A DNA stretch of 64,000 nt from Telmatactis stephensoni (taxonomy: Eukaryota; Cnidaria; Anthozoa; Actiniaria; Isophelliidae), in NCBI GenBank assembly GCA_029948255.1, contig JALIZF010001840.1, forward strand, positions 310,001 through 374,000. Reading direction: 5' to 3'. Below, piece after piece: positions 11,901 to 23,900 of the stretch. The notes beneath the pieces are model-generated. The model saw nothing but the letters and a program-made list of their open reading frames with translations. It made no database searches and had not been told where the DNA came from. Within the stretch, counting starts at the first letter, position 1; each line of letters starts with the position of its first letter. The position numbers were made by a program, and so were the translations under genes.

Positions 11901-14900
11901 AAAATTTGCTGAAAAATCAAGAAATATCATATTCATATAGAATTTTTGTGCCTCTTGTTTATGCACAGATGATGTCAAAATGCGCTGAGAACAAATAAGT
12001 TGGCATGAATGTTGTTCTCACTGACCACATTTTGACTTCTTCTGTGCATCTGTTAGAGTACAGACTCACGGAAAAAATGGAATCTATTTGTTTAACATAA
12101 TATTCGTAAAAATACATTTCAACCAATCAGAGTGCGCGTAAGATTCAGTGACGTCATCTATGCGTGTATACTGTAATCACACATGGTTCTCGACCAATCA
12201 GAGCACGTGTAATATTATACCAATTTTTATAAAACACTTTCTTGTACATTGGCTTTATAATTTGTGCTCATACGAGATTAGTTCAACTGAAGAGATATAC
12301 TCTGAGTAAATTACATCACAGAAGTCATCAATCCATTTAGAGTACCTTTTCGTAAGACATTAGCGAACATTGCGGGTATAATTGATGTAAATACGTCTAA
12401 AAATCGACAGATTTGAACCCTGATGTTATCCAATGTTTTATTGACTTGGTCTTCATTTTCTATGGTCACTGGAGTGTCCAGTATGTGTGCAAAGTCCTGT
12501 CACAAATAAAGAGTTAACTATGATATTTGTTTTCTAATATTACTGAAGGGAACGGACGAAGCCCGTCGACCCGTGCACGGTATGAACATGGGTAACTTCT
12601 CTTCACCAGTGTTATCAGTACTGCTACAAGCATTGTACACCTAATCTGAGACGGAACATAACTGTTTTGATTTTGTGCTTCCTGACTAAAATACGAAAAG
12701 GTGCAAGAAAGGAACTCTTAACTCATAACAAGAAACTTATAACTGACTTAAATTCCAATATTACATCAAACTCCATCATTCAGCTTTCCAGAATACATCA
12801 ACATTTCCAGCTATTGTCGGATTCAGATCTGCGGCTGTCAACGGTTTTTGAAATGGGTGTATGTGGACTGGGCGTTGTATTCACTTCATAGATTTGAAAA
12901 ACAAACAAACAAACAAACAAACAAACAAACAATTACAGAAACAAACAAACAAACAAACAAACAATTACAGGAACAAACAAACAAACAAACAAACAAACAA
13001 AAAACACGACCGCATATAGCTCATGCTTAAGTTCTTGTTACTAAAGGGATTCAGGCTTTATAAGCGAGTCTGAGTTAATGAAAAATCTTCATCATATCGG
13101 ACTTGTTAATGTTTGCTTTCTGCACTAGAATATTCTCTGGTTGAAAGCACATGGTGGTCAATGTTTGACCATCATTTGAGGCAGATAATGAGATTCAATC
13201 AGCTGTTTGAAACCCAGCAATAGTTGTATACTTACATCTAAAGCGCATTCAATCTTGTTCAGTATCGATGGAGCTAAATGTGAGTCGAGTTTGTCTAAAT
13301 CCATGGCCCAGTCAGCAAGAGAAGGCAGTAACACTGATTGTGATGCCTGTGAAACTCGTTCTGTTGCATCACTAAGTGTTAGCATCAGTAGTTCATGAGC
13401 CTATAACAAACAACAAATACAATGACAGTTTTTTACAATAACACTACCAAGGAATAACACTGGTTTCGATTTCTTTGGTCCTTCTTTTGAAAAGAATGAG
13501 ATTACACTATGCTCCAAAGGAATTAATACATCTTAAAATGTCCACTGAAAACGTCAAAATGATAGACGACATCACATCTCGGTGAGAAATGCAATACTTA
13601 GTCTGCGGAGGTTCGTCGATCGTGAAAATGCAATCCACGAGTTACCCAGGCTTCGAGACAAGAATCAATGGTTTAGTTAATTCTTCTCAACTTCCTCGAT
13701 AAATGCTTCATCTATTTGAAGTCAGTTCATACCTGTTCGTACTTATCGCTAGTTGTCATGTCAGCTAACACAAGACCCAAGCTCTTGGTGACAGCTTCAC
13801 GAACTTCCTCATTACGATCATCTGCTAGCATTTGTTTGATCATGGACCAAACCAGTGATGAACGAATTGTGTCCTTATTCAAAAATCAATATAATGTATT
13901 AGGCACATAAAATTTACAGATAGAATGGATAATAGGTCTCAACATTTGCAGATGTCATTGCCAAGGCAGCACCTTCTTCTCAATTATTTTATTCTTAAAA
14001 TATAATAACTTAAATTATAAAGTAAAGTAAAGTAAAGCGACCATATTTTACGTCGATAACTCGTGACAGTAATTTGAGTAACTGATAAACTTGAGGTCGA
14101 CGGTGCGCTCATTTTACTCCCCTCTCTTCATCAGTGCTCCGTTTTACATTGTATGTTGCATTGTGCATTGTAGGTTGCTCAACACACCCACCAACACCCA
14201 CACGCCCTCTAGACATTGCTGAGTGTTTCTCCTTCTTTTAAATTACATTTTTCATAGATAGATAGATTAGATAGATTCTTTATTTGCACTCTTTTAAATA
14301 ATATAATTACAATATACATTATTATTAAATATATTAAATATATGTATAGACTTATTTAAATGTATATAAAAAGAAAAAAGTTGATGTGCCGGAGAGTTGG
14401 AGTAACTAAAAGTTTTCAAAGCCAACTCCCCAGTAGATGAGATCACACTAGAAAAAAAAGATAAATTAAATATGATAATAAATAAGTTGTATTAAATTAT
14501 GAAATCAAATATAGGAGAATTCCAGATTGTAAATAATATTTAGTATGAAAAGATATATATAGCTAAATATATGTAATTAAGTAATTAAAGTATGGTTAAA
14601 TAAATAATTAAATATATGAATCCAAGCACTTTTCCTTGATTGTTTTCAGAAATAATTTCTTTGGTAACTGTTTAGTAGAAGCATCAATGGAACTCCAAGC
14701 ACTAGGTCCAGCAAATTTTAAAGAAAATTTACCATAATTAGTTGCGATAGACGGAAGATAGAGGTTGTGACAAGAATAACGTGTGTTATGAGAATGAATT
14801 TCTGAAGAGGAGGAAAAATATTTTGAAAATGCCTGAGGAAGATTCTCATTTACATAATTGTACATAAATAGAGCAGTTTGAACAAATACAATATCTTTTA

Positions 14901-17900
14901 ATTGTAGGATTTGAAGGTATTTATATAAAGGTGGAGAATGAGCTTGAAAGTGTGAAAAAGTTATCAGTCTTATTGCTTTATTGTTTAAAACGTTCAGTTG
15001 ATGTAATCGGGTTTTATACGTATTGCCCCATGTAAGTGCGCCATACTGAAGATACGGGTAAATCAAGGAAAAATACACTTTACGTAATGTTTCCAAGTCA
15101 ACATAGTGTCTTAATTTTGACAAGATACCAGTATTTTTGGCAATCTTTTTACAAATAGTATTGATATGATCACACCATGTAAGATTTTTATCGATCAAAA
15201 TTCCTAAGTATTTAATCGAATCGGCTGACTCTAATGGAGTATTATCAAGCTTAATATTTATTCTTTGGAACGGTTTCCTAGATGAGGAAATAATCATATA
15301 CTTTGATTTTTTTAAGTTTAAAGATAATTTATTAGCTCTAAGCCAATCAGACAATTTATCAAGCTCAGTATTCATTGAATCTTCTATTTCAGGAATATTG
15401 ATGCCCTTCAAAAATATATTGGTATCATCGGCAAAAAGTCGAAAACTTACTATATCACTACAGTTAGCCATATCATTAACATATATAAGAAATAACAAAG
15501 GCCCTAAGATTGATCCCTGAGGGACTCCACAAACTGAGTTAGTAACAGATGAATGAACCCCGTTAAGATCAACATATTGTGAGCGGTTCGATAAATATGA
15601 CTTGAACCAGTTTGATGCACGACCCCGTATACCATAATGAGAGATCTTAGAAATAAGAATATCACGATCAACAGTATCGAAAGCTTTAGAGAGATCAATA
15701 AAAACTCCACATGTATAGAGGCCCTTGTCTATAGCATTCAACATATGATCAACTATCTCCGCTATAGCTAGTGAAGTTGAATGGTTTTTTCTAAAACCAA
15801 ATTGATATTTAAAAAGAACAGAATTTTTATCAAGAAAAGATGATAAACGGGTGTACATCAGCTTTTCTAAGATTTTCGAAAAGGGTGACAAAAGAGAAAT
15901 AGGACGGTAATTAGATAGATCATGGACTGAATCTCCTTTATAAAGTGGAATAATTCTTGAAAGTTTTAGCTTTTCTGGAAACACACCCGATGAAAAAGAT
16001 AGGTTAAAAATTTTACTCAAGGGTAAGCTTATATGTGGACCTGCTATCTTTATTAAACTTATAGGAATTCCCAAGGGACCAGGCGCTTTCGATGCATCAA
16101 GTGAAGATATTAAGGAGTCTATCTCCTTAGGAGAAGTAGGGTTAACGAAGAAACTATCTGCTGATGATAAAGGCAAGAGGTAATCTCTAAAAGAGTTAGT
16201 GCTTGGACTTATTTTACTTGCTAAGTTAGGGCCAACATCTCTGAAATAAATATTAAAATTATTAGCTATATCAAGGGGATTAACTATATGGATACCGTCC
16301 TTGATAATTTTTTCTGGGATATAAGATCCTTTGGACTTTAGCTTAATTATTGAATTTATTGTCCTCCAAATTTCTTTTATGTTATGTTTAATACTAATTA
16401 ATTTGTTTTTAAAATATAGTCTTTTGCTTAATTCTTTTAAATGGTTTAATTTGTTGGAGTATTTCTTATAAAATAATTTTTGAGTTTATATCACTACAAG
16501 CGGGCGTTTTCTTTCTACTTTTATAATATATTTTTGACACTTGTTTCGACCATGTTTGTGTGTTCTTTGATGTAAAGATGGCAGCCAGCCAATCCGCTTG
16601 CGCATAATATCGTGAATATTATAATCATGAAAATGGGTGAAAAACGCATTGCGCAAACTCGGAAGTTTTAAATAAAACCATTAGAGGTTTAGCAAACCTT
16701 GAAAGTTAAGGCTGTCCGTGAAAAGTTAGTTCTTATTTTTTCCCTAAAACATCGCTTTGGTTGTCCTATTTCCCAGGTCAAATACACGAGAATTTCGCAT
16801 TACACGACGGTTGAATCGACAGTACTTTTACTTGTAAACACAAACGTGTCTACGAATTCCCGCCGAATTTTCGAGCATGCGCAATGCGTTTTTCACCCGT
16901 GTCATAATTATGTATCGATGAATTGTATGATGTCAAAAAAAGTTACTTACGGGTAGATAAGGTGAAAAGCTTCCACATGCTTCTGCTACAAGTAATCGTC
17001 TCTCGTGGTACTTATGAGTTATCTGTTAAACGATGTAAACAGTAAGTGCATTGTAGAATTGATGGGGGTCTACAGGGATGCCATTCGAGATATGGAGATC
17101 TAATATTATTGTACAAAGATGGTTGTGATATGAGATTTTGAGTGAGCAGGTTCTGAGGTGTTCTGGTTCCACATGACACTATTCAGGGGCGGATTTAGGG
17201 GAGGGGTGCAAGGGTGCGCACCCCCTCCTGAGACGATTTTGAGTCCTTTATTCTCAATATTGTTTAAATATATCCTCTCGGCAGTTTCCAATTTATATGA
17301 TGGTGCACCCCCCTCCTGAAGACGGTGCACCTCCTCTTGAAGACAATCCTGGATCCGCCCCTGCTATTACTTTTAGTTTTCAAACAAACAAATTATAAAC
17401 AAACAAACAAACAAACAAACAAAAACAAAATAATGAAATCCACACCTGTTCCCAAAGTTGAGGGAGGAGCTCAGCTTCAACACGAGATGCCTCAACAACC
17501 TGGGCAAATGCTGCACACCCATTTATGATCATTTGTCTGAGAAAAGAAAGTTAGGATATCTATAGATTATGTACATATTAGTATTATATGGATGCATTCA
17601 TTGGTAAATATAATTGGTTTACCTCTGTTCTTCATCAGGTCTTTTAATAAGGTTAAACAGCATGTGCATTAAACCATCTCTTTCTTTGATGTCAGGATGG
17701 TGAATTGCTGTACACAGAATCACTGGAATCAATTCCTTCAAAGAAAAAAGAAATTGTACAAGTACATGTACATGTAAGCAGAAAAAGAACAATATTTGTT
17801 TAGCCTAGACTGGTCTAAGATAACCCAAGACCCTGATCAATCGAACATGTTATGTACATGTGCTAAATTTGCCATGTGTCTTGGGCTGATAGAGTACAAA

Positions 17901-20900
17901 CACTAAAAGCATGCAATACTTTGCACTATTTAGTACTAATTAAACAATAGAAAACAATGAATTAGCATAAATAGCACTATATAGTGCTATTTATGTTGCA
18001 CACTTTTGGTGTTTGTACTCTAACAGCTGAGTTGATTTAAGTTAGCAAAGTTAAATGTCGCAGCCAGCAGAACTTCTACCAGTGGTCTGAGTCATCAAAC
18101 ACTGGTCATCAGATGTGACATTCTAAAAGATATCAAGCCCACATTTTAATGTTTGGTGAATCAACAAAAACAAACAAAAAATGTAAAAAAAATCTTAACA
18201 TCATTTAAGAGTGGTTGATTTGTGGAAAGTCTTTTTACAGATGTGTTCTGTATTTCTATAGAGTAGATTTTGTATGAGTCTGTGTCATGTTGTGTTACAC
18301 CTTGCCTGATCTTCTTGATTGGTCAGTGGTGATGTCTTACCCAATCAAAATGTTGAGATACACTCATAGCACAGACTTCTAGTACATAATCATATGAAGC
18401 TGCTCCACAATTATACACATATTTTTGCTATATAATAATTTACCTCTCTCTTGTTAAGTAGTACATTAGGTACAATATGAGGAAGACATCTTGCCAAGAT
18501 TAACACCAAATCATCACTAGTGTCTGACAACTTGGAAACCTATAGAGAAAGTCATTAAAGATCATCAAAAATGACAAAATTGAGATATCAATTGTCCTAT
18601 CAGTTGACGACAATCGTCCACAGAATATGACATTAAACTTTCACATACTCAGCTTTTCATCCCACAAGTACATGTACAGAAGTGTTTTCACATGAGAGGC
18701 TAGTCAGTCCAGAACAATAGATCATCAAATTGGTTGCCATATTTCAATTCAGTGCATGTAATAAGACTAGATTTCAATTAACTGGCATGTTTATTTTTTC
18801 ATTTTCTCTGTACTGAACCTACCTCACTTGCAAGTCTGTTGTCAAGCATGATGTGGGAAGACAACAAAAGTGCTTCTCTAAATGCTGTTGATGTCATCCT
18901 TTGTACAAAGAACAAATTAAACCATAAACATTGTTCTTGCATTCTAGTATACTATATCTTGATCTTTACACATAAATAGTACTTTAGATTTACTGTTGTC
19001 AGCTAACTTTTGTTTTTAGTAGCTCAGATATCCAAGTATTAGCAACTATTTGCCCATCAGCTTAAGGAAGTATGTCCTTGGCTTGCACTGTAAAAACATT
19101 ATCAACCTATTCCAGCACGTGAACCCTCCAAACAAGCCTTCTGGCAGAAAATGGTATATTCTGGTTACAAAATACATAAGATCAATATCTTAATTACCTT
19201 TGTGTTTCAGGCTCAGATGACAAAATTGTAGTAATTTTTAGAGATTCAATTGTAGTTGGTTCATTTTTCAATGATGCTTTGCTTTCCTGATAACAAAAAT
19301 AGATTTGCAAATTTTTAGACTGAATGTCAAGCACTTTCTTTGGTTCACACCCAAGATTTTGTAAAAAGAGGAAATGAAACAAAATCTGTCCCTATTATTT
19401 TCATGAAATTAAGTGACATCAAAAGTAAGTCCTAATAAGGTACTTGTATAGAGTAGATTTTGTATGAGTGTGAAAACGGCACCACATGGTGATGGCAGGA
19501 ATTTCAAATGTTTTTATAGACGAATTACATCCAACTCGCCCACGGACCAACTCGCACCCGCCAACTCACACCCGCCAAACTAACCAACTCGCCCACGTAT
19601 AAAATCACTTGAAAAAAAACTCTTTGGTTCTCAATATAAAACATTATATGTTTTGATCAGTGTATAACTTACTTGACACCTGTTATAAGTCATAAAAGAG
19701 AAAGTGTCAACACTGTTTACATCGATTGAAATCACGGTCCGAGTTTCTAGTTGTCCACATCGAAAGACTCTAAAACTCGTATAAATATTTTGTTTTATCG
19801 CTCTTTTTCATTACATTTGCATGTTTGTTTTATCTTTGACCATTTAGGAATTCCCGATTTAGTAGGGTTCCTCTTTTTAGTTTATCTTTCAAAAATACAA
19901 AGCAACAACAAACATGGCGAATGTAACAAAATGGCGGCCTATACTAGTCTCCAGTCCCCAACATGGCACGGGCACTGTCACAGCACAGTGTGATTCCTTT
20001 CACACTCATATGAAATTTAAACCTTCTAAAGGTTTTTACCACTAAATTATCTAACTGTACCATTAAGTACCATACTGTTATGCAGTAAAAATGAAGCCTG
20101 TATTTCAAGAGGGATAGAAGCAGAAATGGGTTCAACACACACAAACTCCATGGCACACTGCCTATTGTCTTTTCTCACACTACAACACTGTGCCTGCATA
20201 CATGAATTCTGCTTGCATTGCTGTGAAAACCCGGCTTGAAAGTAAGCTTTCCACACACATAACATGTAGTTGCCACAACTATTTATTCTGTTTATACTGA
20301 TCGAACCTTATTAGTAAAATTTTCCTCCTCAACAAAGTCTTTCTTTTCCTCAACAGTATCTTCTTCACTGGTCTTTTCTTCATCTTCATCACTTTTTATA
20401 ACCTTGTCTAGGATTTCATTATCAACAACATCATTTGCTTCCATTTCAGTTTTTTCATCAACAATGTCATTTTTGATTTGTTGTGGAGAAAGAGTTCTGT
20501 TCTCTGATAACTCTGATTTGATTGTACTGAGAGATGTATTCCCTGGTGAAGTGAAATGTTGATATTCACTAGAACAAAAACAGAGACATTTATTAGATTT
20601 TTTGTGTAATTTGCAATTTGCACAATAAATTAACTGATAAAAGTAGATGTCTGATATTTAACCAACCACTTCCTGACACCTTAGCAACCACTTCCTGGCA
20701 CCTTAGCAACAATTTCCTGACACCTTACCAACCACTTCCTGACAGCTTGCCAACAGCTTATCAACCACTTAATAACACCTTACCAATCATTTACTGACAC
20801 CTTAACAACCACTTAATGACACCTTAACAACCACCTGATACCTTACCAGTTGACCACTTACTGACATTTTAAAAAATAGCTTTCTGACTCCTTAGTAAAC

Positions 20901-23900
20901 ACTACCTAACACCTTACCAACCACTTACTGACACCTTTACTAACCATATCTGGATACATTACCAACCACTTACTAACATCTCACCTACCACTTAATGACA
21001 CTTTACCAACAATTTATGTTCACAATATACCTTTGAATTTTGTTGATATTATTTGTCAAGGCATGATTTTCAAACTTTAGTTCACCAATTTCTTCTTTCA
21101 GACTTTTACACTCAGCCTGCAGGCGATTTACTTCTTCATCAAGTTTATTTTTTTCTTCTCTTACAGCTTGCAATACTAACATAACCTCTGGTACTGTATG
21201 GTGGCCATAATCACGGTAAAGATGCAAGACATTAGGAGGCTTGGGGATGTTTAGACCAACATCATCCCAGTCATCAAAATCCTGAAAAAAATATATACAG
21301 ATGACATGATTTTGATTTAAATATGAAAGTTACGTTAACATTGTAGTTGATGCTTATAATTATACAGTATTAAATTCTTAATGAAGTAGATATAATGAAT
21401 TAGTTGGGATAGCATTGAAGGAAATCTGGAAGTAAAGGAAAGGCATGAATGAAAAGATTTAGTATTTAACAAAACATTCCCTTTTAGTATAGTTTTGCTT
21501 GATCAATTTTTTAACACAAGATTCTCCTTTTTTAGTATCAAAATTTGAATTCATCATACTGTCACTGTACTTTGTCAAAGCGCAGTATTCATATGACTGT
21601 CAAGATAGCACTGTCACTGCACTGCCGTTATGGCAGGAAACTTGAATGTTTTATAGATATAATATGGCAACTGTCACAATCATGGTACCACAATTTCACA
21701 TTCAAACACTGCTCTAATGAATGAATGAGCGAACGAAGGAACGAACAAAGGAACGAATGAATGGATGAATGAATGGATGATTGAATGAACGAATGGATGG
21801 GTGGATGGATGGATGAATGAATAAATGAATGAATAAATGAATGAATGGATGGATGAATGAATGAACAAACGAATGAATGAATGAATGAATGTACACTGTA
21901 CGAAACCAACCCCAGAATATACATGTACCTGTAGTCAAACCTACACCAATGCCCACCTCACTACAATGCTACCTTTCCATAATGGCTTAGCATTTTCCAC
22001 ACCCATTAACAATTAATTCAATCTATAAATTTACTCTCCACAAGGGCCTCATTTAATCTGAAATCCCTATAAGTTGGTGTTTATGGAGAGGTTCCCCTGA
22101 CTTTCTAAACTGTTTTTACCTGGTCAGTATTTTCATCAGAGAATGTGATAGATGTCAGTCTGTAGCCATTTATTAGCAAATATTCATTAACCAAAAAATT
22201 AATTGCACGAATCTCATGAGGTTTGATGGGATCCTTAAAATAGAGAAAATGAAAAAAATATAATAAAATTATTTAATACAATGTTCTGCAAATGCTTTTA
22301 GTTTTCATATTACTATGGCACAGTCACAGAATGGTATGGCCAATGTCATACACATATAAAAACTGGTCCAAGGTTACTTTACTAAAAGCAACGGGAGGCC
22401 AAGTGGTGACAATGCCAGTCTGTCACCTTTGTGGTTCTGGGTTCAATTCCTGGACAGGGGCACCACATGTGGCTTGAGTTTGTTGTTCATTCTCTCCCTT
22501 GCATTGAGGGATTTTTTCTCTGGGTACTCTCACTGTTTTTTCCTCCCTCAGTAAATACAAACTAGCTTCGATCTATATTGTGAGCTGTGCTCAGTGACCA
22601 GACACGGGTCGTATGGTGGTTGCTGTGTGTGTGTCTGTAAATTTGTACGTAACATTGAATAAATGAGCAACTGTCTTGTAATGAAAGGGCCTTGCATACA
22701 TTTGTATCTTTGACTTGAAAATTTTGAGTTGTGCCCTTTGTAATTCAGCATTTGTGCTGCAAGGAAGGGTGATAAACTACCCCAAATTTAATTTTTATAG
22801 GCATGGTGGTAATTAACAGAGTGTCAATTTTAAGACTTGTAAAGCCATAAGTTGTTCTTGGAGTGTTTGCAATACATTCTCTTGGGTATATGTTTTTACA
22901 GTGGACAGTGGAAAGTGAACAATACATGTATAACTACAAATAACAAGAGTTTTCCTTACATCAGATGAAGATGTTTCCTTGATATCTGATGACCCAGGAC
23001 CTTTTCTTGAAGGTGATGAACAATCTGATCCTAGTTAACCAGTGATATTCAACTTTTAGTCATTCACACTGCTTTGAAAGGACTGGTCATGTACATTTTA
23101 CAGAGAGTGGGAGATACAGTTGAAGCTCTACCAACGCATTACCTCCAGTAAGGAGACCCCTCCCATAAGTAGACAGCAACCCTCAGTCCCTTCTCCTAAC
23201 AAACTCTACATCTTTAACAGTTGAAGCTCCACCAACAGACACCAGTACACAACAGACACACAGTAAGCAGACACATCCCATAAGTAGACAGCAACCCTCA
23301 GTCCCTTCTCCTAACAAACTCTACATTTGTAACCTCCCATAAGCAGACACCTCTCATAAGCAGACATCAACCCTTAGTGCCTTTTCCTGACAAACTCTAC
23401 ATGTACATTTCTAATCTCCAACAAGCAGACACCTCTCATAAGCAGACATCAACCCTTGGTGCCTTCTCCTGACAAACTCTACATTTCTAACCTCCAACAA
23501 GTAGACACCTCTCATAAGCAGACATCAACCCTCCATCCCTTCCCCTAACAAACTCTACACTTTTAACCTCCCACAAGCAGACACCTCCCATAAGTGGACA
23601 TCAACCCTTGGTCCCTTCTCCTAACAAACTCTACATTTCTAACCTCCAACAAGCAGACACCTCTCATAAGCAGACATCAACCCTTGGTGCCTTCTCCTAC
23701 AAACAAACTCTACATTTCTAGCCTCCCATTTCTGGGTTTCATCCACTCATTTGGGAATTCAAAGGACAACAGAGCAGTAGCCATGTTGGATGGACAAACA
23801 ATAGACTAGACCCTAATGAGAATATTTTGTTAAAGTTCATCCAAGATCGATGGCTGCTGTGACGTCACATGCAACCCAAGAATAAGCAGACAACTCCCAT

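Noticed and set aside
21628..21956. Overlapping His/Ser/Phe/Ile-repeat frames on the minus strand
   Set aside because: Translation of a tetranucleotide microsatellite in all frames; not a gene.
22378..22450. Possible tRNA gene
   Set aside because: A and B boxes are present, but the segment continues into a SINE body and no complete cloverleaf with an acceptor stem is apparent.
23130..23735. Repeat array that could be mistaken for CRISPR
   Set aside because: Units are contiguous and imperfect with no unique spacers, and the window is an animal genome.
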